Part shown: positions 1 through 11,972 of the stretch, in pieces
Layout of the letters: every line of letters begins with the position of its first letter
Position numbering within the stretch: position 1 is the stretch's first letter
NCBI GenBank assembly: GCA_036927565.1
Contig: JAYESD010000001.1
Span: 16,616,001 to 16,680,000, forward strand
DNA from: Tuctoria greenei
Taxonomy: Eukaryota > Streptophyta > Magnoliopsida > Poales > Poaceae
Reading direction: 5' to 3'
Length of the DNA stretch: 64,000 nt
Made by a program: the position numbers and the translations under genes
Notes under the pieces: generated by a model
The model's input: the letters and a program-made list of their open reading frames with translations, nothing else
Told to the model about the DNA's origin: nothing
Database searches by the model: none

Positions 1-80
1 GTAGCACTACTCGGCTCCCATTCCCCACGCCATCTAATGGTCCATACAATACTAGCAGCACAGCTAATTATTCAGCTACG
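1..80. other. Flanking DNA left of E1
   Basis: This short stretch precedes the E1 LTR. I recognise no gene or repeat in it. Bases 76-80 (ctacg) should be the left target-site duplication of E1, but the right copy is lost, so this cannot be confirmed. Confidence 0.5.
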
Positions 81-3000
81 TGTAAAATCCTAGTTTTTCT
101 TTAATATAAAGTTCAGTTACCAGTTTGTTTTCAACCATGGTGGAGATCAATTATGGTTGTACACATGAACTTGATATCATCAAGAATATTTCTTTCACTT
201 ATACTTAAATTTTATTTACATGAGAGATGGACTTCACCAATGACCCTAGGATAATTCAAGTGACCTTTCTACAAATTTTGGAATTTATTTGAATGGGAAT
301 TGCTAGGGCAAAAACCATATGCAGTACTAAATACATTCAAATTAATTCAAAACTTGAATATAGCTACTGTACATTTAGGCCCTGTCAAAATATTCAAATC
401 TGAGGCTATACATTTTTCCATGGCCTCATAATATTCCAAATAACACCTCTGCAAATTTTCATAATTTGTTAAGCTCATTTGCTATTTAATTTAGAGACCC
501 CATTGAATTTCATTCAAATTCAAATTTGAATTTGAATTCCAGTTGAAAATTGTCTAAATTGGAAATACAATTTCAGAATCTGACTCCACACATTTGATTT
601 GGCTTCTCCACAAAAATATAGGATTTTTGGATCAAATTTTGTAAGGGAATTAAAGTTCCAGAGAGGATTGACTTGAAGGGGTAGTGGGACCCACTAGTCA
701 TAGAGGCATTTTCGTGAGTGCTCTGCCGCCGAAATTCCGTCGCTGCTCCACTCGACACCTCATGTATGCAAAGCTCCAGCGAGCTGCCTACTTTCCTGCT
801 CGCCGTGCGCACTAAAGTCGCAGCTGCCACCACCGCCTCACGTCACCTCCCTCACTCCTCCGTTCCCTTTTCGCGTTTTCCCCTCTGCTTGCACGCTGCC
901 GACCTCACCTCGGAACTCTGACGGTATCTTGCCATCTAGCCAAGGATCGATCGTGAGTTCTTTAGCGAAGTTGTTTACAACTTGCTTGCACATCTTCTCA
1001 ACCTTTCGGTTCGATGTTTCCTCACCCGGTTGTGCGGTATTCCGCAGTTTTCCAACGACCGCGGGAGAAGCCGTCAAGAACCGTCCTTGCTCCACCATCG
1101 ACAAGCCGGAGGAAGCCTCTACAGGCCCTGACTTCTATAAGAGAAAGGTGTGTTATCGCGTCTTACACATGATCACCAAGTTTCAAACCATGCCATACCA
1201 TGTAGCGTTCTTATTTCTATTTTTCCCCAAGATAGTTCATACCGAGGTCTGTAGATCATCGGTTTAATTCCGTTTCTTCGTGCAACTATTTCTCAATCCA
1301 ATGGAGGATTATATTCTATACCTCCAAGGGCACCAGATCACAAAAATAAAGGGAAGTCATCGAGACATGAGGTCGGATTTCAAGTTTTCCCCGCCGCCAA
1401 TGAAAATCTATCGGTCCACCGTTGAAGTCGACGTTAACGGCGATTTCATCTCGTTTGCACCCCCTAGTTATCTTCCCCATGCTCCCAGGAATAGTCCTCA
1501 CCTTTCCCGAAGCTTCTTGTGCCATTCCCGTGCGATTCCGACGATCGCCGAAACCCTTGCTCCGCCGCTGCCATCGCACCCCCATCTCCGGCCGTCGCCT
1601 CCACGATTGGACCCCACCATCGGCTTGTGCGGTCGATATTATGGTTAGGCGGTCAAGGCTATGCCGGGAGGAGGTCGATGCAACCGTTCCGGCGAGCTTG
1701 ACAGCGCAGAGCCGCCGCGGCCAAGCGTCGCGTCGGGAGGTAGACGAAGACCCCCTGGGCCCCGCCTGTCAGCGACGCTTGCGAGCGAGCAGATCAGCTG
1801 TGGTCTGGATCCGGTGTGGCTACATGGCTTAACCCTGTGGCCCTCGGTGCGGCCCTGCGGTGATTGGCCCAATTCAAATGAAGTGGGACCAGCCGCTTTA
1901 TTTATATTTTCCCATTGAAAAATAATTCCAGGATTCAATCAAACTTCTAAAATTCATTACTCCTAGTAGATTTGCTCAAAAATTTCCAAATAAATTTTGG
2001 TAGACTCATCTCAATCTCAAATTTGCAGTTGTGAAATTTTTTGGACATGAAACTCCCAGAATTTTATAATTAATTCCTTAGAGCTAACTGCTTGGGAAAT
2101 TAATTACTCCTGTTCTGCTAATTGGAAAATTCCCAATTTTGGTCATAACACTCTACAAAATACAGTTGATATTCAGTAAAAATTCCAAGTCCATTGGACT
2201 TAATTTGCTGGGTTGATCAGTGTTCCAAATCTCTATGTAATTGAAAAATTGGGAAAAATACAGAAAACATTTCAGAAATTCTCCCAAACTTGTAAAATCA
2301 ATTTCTCCAGTAGGAAGCTTAGAAAATTGTGAAACAAATTTTCCTAGAACCAGTGAGACCCCCTCTGCATGGTAAAACCGTTGGTAGCCATGATAGACCT
2401 CCAAAATTTCAACCAAAATTCAGAGAAGGTTATTATTTGCCATAATTTTAGAGACAACAAACTTTCTTGATCATCTCCTGTTCTTTGCAAGAGTCTCCAT
2501 TTTAGTCCCTAGTATCTACCATAAAAGTCCCAAAGCCAATTAAGATCATTATCTTATTTTGATCACATGATACTAGCTTGTGACCTTAAACATATTAATT
2601 ATTTTCAAAGTCATTCATATATAGTATATGCATATCGTGTAGTAACTGAAGTTGAGGAGCAGCCAGAAGCCTTGGAAGTCCATCTGCCGGAGACTAACAT
2701 AGAACCAGACTCGCATTCAAGCAAGCCGGTTTGCATTTAAGATCCTTACAGTGTCTTTGAAGTTTTCATTCACCTTACGTCTCCAGATGTTTGTACATCA
2801 TGTTTAAGGTGTTTGAAATCCACTCGCATGAACCACAAATCCCATGGAGTATTGGGTAGGTCTATAGCTCGACGAGTAGAAGTTGCCATGCTAATGTTCA
2901 TAGGAATCCAGTAGAAGTCGAGTAGTTGGAATCTACTCGCGAGATAGGATTTTATCACACGGGATGAAAGGGATCAAGAAATGGTTTATGAATATGAAAT

Positions 3001-4098
3001 TGAGACCGAGCAGCGGGTAGGATGCAGCGAGACGTGGTTTCACATGCGTAGGCCTGCTTGTGTCGATTAAGGACCGATCCGTGTGCGGCCCTGCTGGACA
3101 AGTTTGAATAGTACCAGATGCATATTGGGCATATGGAACCCAGGAAACCGATGAAACTTGATAACTTGGATGTCGAGGCATAGCCCATTGTCGATAGGGG
3201 TGGGCTGAGGGTAGTAAGGTGTAAATTCGCCGGCGGGCACAAACACGCTCCGTGCAGGAACCTTATGCCCGTGATGGTGGGACCTGTTCGGCGTTTGATT
3301 TCTCATGTGAAAGGTGGTTGCGTATGATGTGGTGAGGAGCACGGCACGTTCCTTAAGAACGGGTGTACGTGACGTGTTATTTGGGTGTGTCCTAATTGCA
3401 ATCACCGTCCCTCGCGGTTATTTGAGTACCACTTCTTCACTACGTTGTGACGTAGTAAAATACCAAAGAAGTCAGGAGTATACGATGTATTGAATTATAA
3501 TCATTTTTGAAATCGATAAAGACTAATAAGATGCATTAAAAGCAGGAACGGAACTTTGATTGCTATCCAGTATGATCACTAAAGTTACTTTCATTAAACT
3601 TGTAAGCTGCTAATCATAACTTGAAAGCAAAGGATCCACTTGTAGGCGAGTCCTTTACTTCTTTACCTTACCTATGTTTAGTATTCACCCTGCATATGTC
3701 TAGTGAGTCGGGTTAGTCTTGCTGAGTCTTAAACTCACGTTTGCAGTTAACAAGTTTTTGCAGACTACACGACTGATAACGGGTTCGATGATGAGGCTGC
3801 ACCCCCTCCAGGGTTTACAGCCGAGTGGGAGCCCTGCACGCCGCCGTAAGTTTCGTGTTGCTAGTGCGAAGCATCCAGGGCATGGATGACTTTGCTTTTG
3901 CATAGCTAGTGCCGAGAGCATAGCTATGATGTATAGGTCACTTTCCTTTTCGCTTAGTATTGTAAAACTTCCACTGTGTTTATAAACAAAGACTTGGTAT
4001 TGTATTTTATTCTTGTTCTTTTCTTGTGTACTATTGGGTGTTGCATCGCACGACACCACCCAATAAGATCCTTGGATGTCGGGACCCCGGTCCTCACA
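81..4098 (+). repeat. E1 5' LTR (complete, about 4.0 kb)
   Basis: The LTR starts TGTAAAATCC and ends CCTCACA, three bases before the primer-binding site. Its first 2.95 kb is repeated at 11,973-14,924. Inside is a GC-rich block (about 700-1860) flanked by AT-rich sequence. ORFs in that block recur in the other LTR in altered form and carry no recognisable domain, so I treat them as LTR sequence. A TATA-like stretch (tttatttatatttt) lies near 1897-1912. The length is unusually large, since gypsy LTRs are often 0.4-3 kb. Confidence 0.92.
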
Positions 4099-4101
4099 GC
4101 A

Positions 4102-4118
4102 TGGTATCAGACCATCAT
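4102..4118 (+). other. E1 primer-binding site (tRNA-iMet type)
   Basis: TGGTATCAGA directly follows the LTR end (CA at 4097-4098, then three bases). This matches the start of the initiator-methionine tRNA complement used by most plant gypsy and copia elements. The match decays after ten bases (ccatcat instead of gcc), which fits an old copy. Confidence 0.85.
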
Positions 4119-6045
4119 TGGGAACAATGTCCTTGAAAAGAGCATATTTTCAAAAACTTAGGACTATATGAGTGAGTAATTAGCTATATGCCCATATAAG
4201 GAGTATTATTAGTATTTGATATAAAGATGGTAAACTAACTTATGTGTTATTATTTCTGTAACGACGCTCCGACGTCAGGTAAGAGGTAAGGTACGCCATC
4301 GAGAGTGGATCAATCTCGGTAAGCTCAGCATACGAGGAGTGGTATGTGATATTTCCGTGGCTTAGCACGGAAAGTCAATATGAGTCTCTGAAGCTTTTCA
4401 TGTTTCTGAGAACATATGACACACGGTACCCCAGCGTGACACAAAATTAGTGGGAGCCCCCGTCAGGTGGTGGATAACCCGATAGTATACATCTCTAGAA
4501 CTATTCATGTTCTATGGGAGCATGCGAAACACGTATGCCCGAGCATGTATAAGACGATTTGTGCGCGAGTCTTCACTGTACAGACGTAGTACAGCCATGT
4601 ACCTCGAGACATGATATCACTCAAGGGCGACTCACACCAGAGTCGTGTGCATTTACTTTCATATATATTATTGTGACTGCTTATCATGTTTCCCCGAACC
4701 GCCCTTGTGGTGTGCAGGTGTGAAAGGGGATTGTTTGTCTTTTGCAGCTACACTAACTACTGTAGCGACCTGTTTAGAACACGTTTTGCGAGTGAACGAT
4801 ACTAGGGCCACCTTTTAACGTATCTGGATATACCGGTTAGAATTTTCTTTGGTGAGGCAAGTAGTACCATCAGTATCAAATTTGATACTTGACCATCCCC
4901 AATGACAGAATGGCTGCATTACGTTTTGGAAAGTCCGACTATCTGATGCTAGTAGGTTTGGACTCCGCATAATGGGTTTCGACTCAACAAAAGGGTTAGA
5001 ACCAAGATTCTTAATTTCTGGCAGAAGTTTGCTCAACTTCGCTGGATTATGATCTTGGTTAGCTGTTAGTTAACATAGTGGTATGATATATGGATGGAAA
5101 GCTCTTTAAGACCTCTACAACTTTCTGTTGACCATCAAGGAAGAAAAACTTCCTAATCTGTTGAAATTTGGAGTATATTAAAACTGCTACAGATGACCAT
5201 ACCATTGTACCAGTCTCTGTATTTTTGCCATAACTCAATGTAGAAAAATCTTCTGCCTTATTGTGATACATATCTGGAAAGGGTAGAAGGATATCTACAG
5301 ATTTTGTATTCAAAGTTTTTCCTGATTCAAATTTAATCATATCAAATTTTGAGTTCAAAACAGTGAACTGCAGGACTGCTGGTGAAAACTAGTCAGTTCA
5401 TCTGTGAAGTTTGGATAGCTATAGATTTTAATACAGAATAGTGATATGGTCACATATATACATTTACGGAACTATTAGGGAGTCCTCTATCAACTTTGTG
5501 TTGCACTCATGACCTGAATCTTGGTGTAACTGTGTGTAATCCCTATTGTCGCAAACTTGGTTCTGGCAGACCAGAATTTGAAACAGTTTGCGCATAGTTT
5601 CGAATTTGCGCGCTATACCTGTATACCAATTTTTTCAAGGATGGACTCTTTTACTTATGGATTGTTAACTTGATTTTATACGATGTTTATTTTGTCATTA
5701 CCTCAATATATTGTTATGATATACCTGTATAAATTGTGGAATTAACCACATATACAGGGGAGGTTCTGTCAAAATTTCCAGAAAATTTGGATCAACTTTA
5801 AACCTGTATAGATTCTACTTCCTAGCTCACCCGGATCTGTATGAGTACAGTATGGAAAGTTTGTAAAGTGTACTACAACTGTTGTATTCAACCCAACGTC
5901 TGGTTCTGATATTTCCTGTATGAAAATTTTGAATTTATACAGGAAGGTCAGCTGGAACAGACTGTGATTACTACTCCATTTTTAAATTTTTCTTGAACTA
6001 TTAGATGTTGGAAACCTTTTCATTGTTCAAGTATCCTTTCCACAG
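4119..6045 (+). other. E1 untranslated leader
   Basis: About 1.9 kb between the primer-binding site and ORF0. It has no long ORF, recognisable domain or second repeat copy in the window. Its length is notable for a gypsy element and it would hold the packaging signal. Otherwise I see nothing specific. Confidence 0.6.
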
Positions 6046-7023
6046 ATGGCGGATTTGATGGTACACTTACCGAACGGATGGGTGTTCGCGATGTGTGCTC
6101 TTCGAAGGGGTTTTCCGGAGTTGTTGATAGCGCTGCTTCAACGGTTCGGGTATCGCGACATACCGAGCTATTGGGGCAGGGAATTCGATGACGGAGGTGT
6201 GACAATATGCACCATCTATGTCGATGTGCCCGCTGGTCCGTCATGTATTGGATGGGCTCCTTTCTCCATCCTGGTGAAAGGGACTCAGTTGGAAGACACG
6301 TGGTGTTTTGCCGCGAGTGTTGCTATTGCGAGATTTTGCAAGCTTCATTATCGTCATATGGTGGGCACCCCGTTCGTGCTCTTTCCAGTCGACGGTAGAG
6401 CTGGTAATGAGTGGGCGAGTCGAATGGGTGCATCTTATGGCATTCACAAAGAGGTACCCAAGATAATCTTGGCGTTATATGCAGCATCATCGTGTCAAGT
6501 GAGTGTTACACAACATGCTAGCATTGAAAGGTTGATGGGTGATCTGAAGCTGGCTATGATTCGAGGAGATCATTTTGAGTGGGCCAATGACTCACTTAGA
6601 GCCATGATTGCTCCTCTTAATCGACGTTTAAACATTAAGAAGAATCAGTGGCACCGAGCTGTTCAAGATCTATGGGAAGCTCGCCAGGAATCACACTGTG
6701 CAGAAAGCACGTTGGAGGCGAGTCAACTTGAGGTGCAGCTGCTGGATGATCAGTTGAGTACGGTGACTCAAGAATGGGATCAATCCAGGGAGGAGACTTG
6801 GGACTGGAAAGCCAGTTGCGAGCATGCACAAAAGGAACAGAAAGACTTTAAGATGTTTCTTCTACAGGCTGATGTGCAATCATTAGGTGTTGCGACATCA
6901 TCGATGGCGGGTGAGGCAGCAACTCCTGCTCCAGCACCCGCACCTGTGGCACCAAGTCCTGAGGACGAGGACGAAGAGGATCCTGAGATACTCGAGTACA
7001 CCGAAGAGGGCATATCGGAGTAG
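6046..7023 (+). CDS. E1 ORF0: extra ORF upstream of gag, unknown function
   Basis: An uninterrupted 325-residue ORF starting at ATG 6046 after the long leader. I recognise no catalytic motif. Residues 1-180 look globular and mixed, with several Cys and Trp. About residues 190-275 are rich in Q, E, K and W with heptad-like spacing and could form a coiled coil. Then come an Ala/Pro stretch (about 285-300) and an acidic tail of D and E runs. It lies in the element's sense direction, 363 bp before gag, where RIRE3/RIRE8-type elements are known to carry an extra ORF. It is the only E1 frame without stops or frameshifts. Whether the protein is made is unknown. Confidence 0.72.
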   Translation: MADLMVHLPNGWVFAMCALRRGFPELLIALLQRFGYRDIPSYWGREFDDGGVTICTIYVDVPAGPSCIGWAPFSILVKGTQLEDTWCFAASVAIARFCKLHYRHMVGTPFVLFPVDGRAGNEWASRMGASYGIHKEVPKIILALYAASSCQVSVTQHASIERLMGDLKLAMIRGDHFEWANDSLRAMIAPLNRRLNIKKNQWHRAVQDLWEARQESHCAESTLEASQLEVQLLDDQLSTVTQEWDQSREETWDWKASCEHAQKEQKDFKMFLLQADVQSLGVATSSMAGEAATPAPAPAPVAPSPEDEDEEDPEILEYTEEGISE

Positions 7024-7386
7024 AATGGGGCAGCACTCCTGCCATCACGGGGCCACATATAGTTAGTAGTTGCTCGTGGTTATTTCGTGGCCATGTTTGT
7101 GTCATATTAAAAATAGTAGTTGGTGTGTATAAGATGACAAGGTGTGTATGACGCCTCATGGATACCAAGTATAGTAGATATGCACTTCCGTAGTGGGAGT
7201 CCGTCATTTTGGAGTTCACTACTGTAAATTGGTCATGAGATAATATATCTTGTATAAAGTTTGTACTTTATCAATATATGTGAATGTTACGCACTTATTT
7301 CCTTGTCAAGATTTGCACTACTATAATATGAAATGGATGAAGGAAAAACAAACATGTTGCTAATTTTTAAATCATGTGGATGCAGC

Positions 7387-8490
7387 ATGGTGCGTACGCA
7401 TTCGACGCCAGAGATGGGAGGCTCGAGCCATGGTCGTGAGGACGAAACTCCAACCCAGGAGCAAACTGCGACACCGCAGCAACAAGTTCCACCACCACCA
7501 CCTCCTGAATTTCCGAGGAGTCTCGCGGAGGTTATCGCCGTAGTGCTCGGCTCGCGCGACGAGCAAACCGAGTTGTTGCGGACCTTGGTTCAACATTCGT
7601 CCCGTCAAGTGGGGCGACCAGATGCGGGTCCACAACAACCCTATCTGAGTTCATACTCGGACTTCATGTCAATGCACCCGCCGGTCTTCATGGAGGCCCA
7701 TGAACTGTTGGAGGCGGACAACTGGCTCCGCTCCATAGAAGGAAAGTTTGGTTTACTGTGATTAACCGGACAGCAAAAGACACTGTTCGCGGGACAACAG
7801 TTGCAGGGATCTGCTGGTGTGTGGTGGGCGAATTATCTCGCCACACGACCAGCAGACTATGTCATGAGCTGGGAAGAGTTTCGGGAGGCATTCCGCGCCT
7901 ATCATATACCTCCCGGGACCAGGAGGAGGAAGCTTCAAGAGTTCTTGGAGCTGAAGCAAGGAGGAAGGAGTGCTTACAAGTACTCCAAGGTCTTCAACCA
8001 CTTGGCCCAGTATGCTCAGGACCAAGTGAATACTGAAGATAGGAAGCGTGAGTGCTTCTACCGGGGTTTGAACCCCAAGATGAAGGACAAGCTTGCCTTG
8101 TTCAATCGAGGCAGCTTTAACGACATTGTCAACGCCGTGATCGTACAGGAGGACGCTACTAGGGAGTTATCCTCTGACAAGAAAAAGAGGAGTGCTCCGC
8201 AGGGCAGCGGAGGTGGTGCTCCTCAGAAGTATCGAATGGTGTATCGATGACCATCCGGCTAGAGGTGGCAGCCGCCATCGCGACCACCGATATTTCGTGG
8301 TCGCCAGTTCAACAACGCTGGCTTTCGTCTACAGTAGCAGCAGGGGATGATTCTGCATGCACGTCCACCTCTACCGCGTGCACCAGGATTTCGTCCTCCC
8401 TTCCGTGCTGGTCAGACCTCGTACACGTGTTTCACATGTGGTCGTACGGGGCACTTCACCAAGGACTGCCCGCAGGACAGGTAGGGCGGA
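7387..8490 (+). pseudogene. E1 gag (capsid/nucleocapsid), interrupted
   Basis: All pieces lie in one frame from ATG 7387, giving a protein that would form the particle and bind RNA. The N-terminus is Pro/Gln-rich. The capsid region has the W/F pattern of plant retrotransposon gag (about 7720-8150). A CCHC zinc knuckle (CX2CX4HX4C: CFTC, GH, DC) sits at 8428-8469. Premature in-frame stops occur at 7759 (TGA), 8248 (TGA), 8260 (TAG) and near 8332 (TAG). The 8248 stop could be a CGA-to-TGA change as expected from methylated cytosine. A 363-bp spacer without features separates it from ORF0. Confidence 0.88.
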
Positions 8491-8496
8491 GGATAG

Positions 8497-9060
8497 TTGT
8501 CATACCAGGGGGCAATCCAACCCCGCAACCAGCCCAAGAAACCAGCACCGAAACCCAGCAACGTCCACCACCTCGCCAACGAGGATGTTCCGGAAGGCGC
8601 ACTCGTACTCACGGGAATGTTCTCTCTACTTGCTCATCCTGTAGTCTTATTATTTGACTCCGGTGCCACCCATAATTTCATTAGCCAGTCATATGTTATC
8701 AAGCATCAATTACCTATCACTCCCACAGAAAGTCCATATTCAATTTGCTCTCTGGGTGGGAAAATAGCAGCGGACATGAAAGTCCATAAAGCACAACTTA
8801 AGCTGGGTGGGAATATCTACCCGACCTCTCTAATTATATTAGAAGGTCAAAAGCTTGATGTCATCTTATGGATTTCATGGCTACACCGTCATGGTGTTGT
8901 TCTTCACATCGTTCCATGTGTGGTCCATCTAAACTCTCCACTATATGAACCACACGCTCTCATTTTAGACCACCTTATCCAAGAAATTCCAGCCACCTAT
9001 AACACGGAAGCCACTAAGCTTGAGGACATTACCGTGGTCCGTTAATATCTAGACGTATTT
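8497..9060 (+). pseudogene. E1 aspartic protease
   Basis: This is in frame with gag, as in chromoviruses that make one gag-pol polyprotein. The active-site motif DSGATHNF is present with the catalytic Asp at 8656-8658. The following residues match a retropepsin core (LGG, then I-L-E-G with a hydrophobic Asp-Val-Ile stretch). A TAA stop at 9043 ends the open frame. Just after, at about 9062, a one-base loss in the conserved linker before RT shifts the frame. Confidence 0.87.
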
Positions 9061-10295
9061 CCGAGGATCTTCCTGGTATGCTACCAAAAAGAGATGTCGA
9101 GTTTAAGATTGAACTTGTACCGAGAACAGTGCTGATCTAGAGGAAGCCATATGAGATGGCACATAAGGAACTTGCAGAACTGAAGGAGCAGTTGAAGGAA
9201 CTTATGGACAAGGGTTTCATTTGTCCAAGTTCATCACCTTGGGGATGTTTTGCATTGTTCGTGAAAAAGTAGGATAAGACATTGAGACTATGTGTGGACT
9301 ATCGTCCACTCAATGTTGTCACAATCAAGAATATGTATCCACTACCACGCATCGATATTCTGTTTGATCAATTGGTGGGTGCTAAGGAATTCTCGAAAAT
9401 GGATCTTCATTCTGGGTATCATCAGATCAAGATTCGACTAGAGGATATACCTAAGAAGGCATTTTTGACGAGGTATGGGTTGTATGAGTACCTTGTCATG
9501 TCCTTTGGATTGACCAATGCACCGGCTCATTTCCTGTATCTCATGAATTCGGTGTTCATGCCGGAATTAGACAAGTTTGTTGTGGTATTCATCGACGACA
9601 TCCTTGTGTATTCAAAATCCGAAGAAGAACATGCTCAACACTTGCGCGTCGTGCTTCAACGATTGCGAGACCACAAGCTGTATGCTAAGTTCAGCAAATG
9701 TGAGTTCTGGATCAGCCAAGTGCCATTTCTAGGGCACATCATCTATGTTGAGGGGATTGCAGTTAATCCAAGTAAGATTAAGCAAGTACTCAAATGGGAG
9801 TCTCCAAATTCTGTACATGAAGTTTGAAGCTTCCTGGGTTTAGCAGGATATTACTGGAGGTTCATTCCAAGTTTCGCCAAGATAGCTAAACCAAAGACAT
9901 AACTTCTGAAGAAAGGGAAGAAGTATGTATGGACAAAGAAATGTGAGGAAGGTTTTCAAGCATTAGTTAAACACCTCACAACAGCATCGATCTTAGCTCA
10001 ACCAGACACAACCAGGTCATTTGATGTTTATTGTGATGCGTCTGAGATTGGTTTGGGCTGTGTATTGATGCAAGACAGAAGGGTGATCGCTTATGGATCA
10101 CAGCAGCTTCGGAACCATGAGCAACATTATCCGACTCATGATCTTGAGCTCGCTGCCGTGGTACTTGCATTGAATATGTGGAGACATTATCTGTTTGGCA
10201 ACCTAGTGCATCTCTACACCGATCACAAAATCTTGAAGTACATCTTCACCCAGAAGGACTTTAATATGCGACAGAGCAAAGATGGTTGGAATTGA
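9061..10295 (+). pseudogene. E1 reverse transcriptase and RNase H
   Basis: RT would copy the RNA into DNA and RNase H would remove the template. The polymerase core is open from 9282 to 9827 with SFGLTNAP and the catalytic FIDD (Asp codons 9594-9599). Stops lie upstream at about 9136 and 9270 and downstream at 9825 and about 9900. RNase H follows (10,020-10,270) with DASEIGLG, ELAAV and TDHKILKY. A small insertion near 10,275 shifts the frame just before the linker to integrase. Confidence 0.9.
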
Positions 10296-11910
10296 TCAAA
10301 GACTATGAGATTGAGATCCACTACCATCCTGGAAAAGCAAATGTAGTTGCAGATGCGCTAAGTCGCAAGTCCCATGTTAATAATCTTTCCATCACCTCGA
10401 TGGAAGAAGAAGAGCTGAGTCTCTACTTGGTTCCATATGGAGCGCTCTACAATCTAGCTCTCATTCCTACCATAAGGGAAGATATTGTAGAGGCTCAGAG
10501 GAATGACAAGGGCATGTCGCACATTCGCCAAAGAATTAAGAAGGGGGAGATGAAGTGTTTCCGATGTGACGATGTCGGTACCATCTGGTTCAAAGACTGC
10601 ATCGTGTTGCCCCATAATGTGGAACTTCGGAAGAAGATTTTGGGCGAATCTCATTTGTCTAAGTATTCTATTCATCCGAGAAGTAACAAAATGTACCAAG
10701 ACTTAAAGAAGAAATTATGGTGGATGCGGATGAAGAGGGAGATAGTGAAGTACGTATCCGAGTGTGATACGCATCGGCGAGCGAAAGCCGGACATTTGAA
10801 GACAGCCGGTCAGCTTCAACCTTTAAGCATACTGGCATGGAAATGGGAGGACATCAGCATGGATTTCATTGTTGGATTACCTCTCACCTTTCACAAGCAT
10901 GACTCGATTTGGGTGATAGTCGACCGACTCACCAAGTCCGCTCACTTTATTCCAGTCAATGTCAAATATGTGGCACGGCAATATGCAGAGTTGTATATTG
11001 CTAGGATCCTATGCCTACACAGAGTACCCCGCACTATCATATCAGATCGTGGAACCTTATTTGTTGCTTAATTTTGGGTGCAGCTCCATGCATAACTGGG
11101 TACCAAGTTGATTCGGAGCTCAGCTTACCATCCTCAGACTAATGGTCAAACGGAGCGGGTAAAACAAGTGCTGGAAGATATGCTCCGCGCCTATGCCATC
11201 CACCATGGTAAGAATTGGGATGATCATCTACCATTGGCAGAGTTTTCATACAAAAATGTTTATCAGACTAGCATCCAGATGGCACCATATGAAGCTCTTT
11301 ATGGACGGAAGTGTCGCACATCTTTGAACTAGCGTGAATCCAGTGAACGGGTGATATATGGTATCGACTTGGTAAATGAAGCCGAAGAACGAGTACGAGT
11401 TATTCAAGCCAACCTCAAGGTTGCTCAGTCTCGTCAAAAAAGCTATGTAGACAAATGGCGTCGACCCTTCACTTCAATGTCGGGGATCATGTTTATCTTC
11501 GTGAATCCCCAATGAAAGGGATTCATCGCTTCGGAATAAAAGAGAAGCTAGCTCCACGCTTCATTGGGCCGTTCACAGTAATTGAATGATGCGGACATGT
11601 GGCCTATCGGCTAGAACTACCAGTGTCGCTTTCAGGGGTCCACAATGTGTTTCACATTTCGCAGTTGCGGAAATGTCTCAAGGCCCCAACTAACGTCCGC
11701 ATGAAGGATTTGGAAGATCTCCAACCAGATCTTACTTACTCTGAGCATCCAACCCAGATAATCGATGAGAGGACTCGCATCACAAGAAGCCGCACCTTGC
11801 ATTTCTACAAGGTCTTGTGGAGCAACCACACCGTTGAAGAAGCAACGTGGAAAAGTGAGGAATACCTTAGAGCAAACTATCCAGACTTGTTAGCGGCATA
11901 TGTTCATTAG
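10286..11910 (+). pseudogene. E1 integrase with C-terminal chromodomain
   Basis: Integrase would insert the DNA copy. The zinc-binding N-domain is at about 10,645-10,790. Its last Cys has become His (codon 10,772-10,774), so the HHCC site is broken. The catalytic core shows MDFIVG, then ISDRG, then the Glu of QTER 35 residues later. Stops fall at 11,069, about 11,093 and 11,330. The GPF motif (about 11,568) and the chromodomain (to 11,910, with VLWSNH, EEATWK and YP near the end) follow. The chromodomain places E1 in the chromoviruses, and such domains can guide insertion to marked chromatin. Confidence 0.9.
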
Positions 11911-11958
11911 ACCTTTTTCTTTTATCCTTCCTATTGTAATCTCGAGACGAGATTCTTT

Positions 11959-11972
11959 TAAGGGAGGACGAA
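11959..11972 (+). other. E1 polypurine tract
   Basis: AAGGGAGGACGAA lies immediately before the 3' LTR start at 11,973. It is the expected primer site for plus-strand DNA synthesis, about 50 bp after the chromodomain stop codon. Confidence 0.82.

Noticed and set aside
718..1938. Several overlapping ORFs in a GC-rich region as possible genes
   Set aside because: The region is part of the E1 LTR and recurs at 12,600-13,740 with frame-breaking differences. No known domain is seen.
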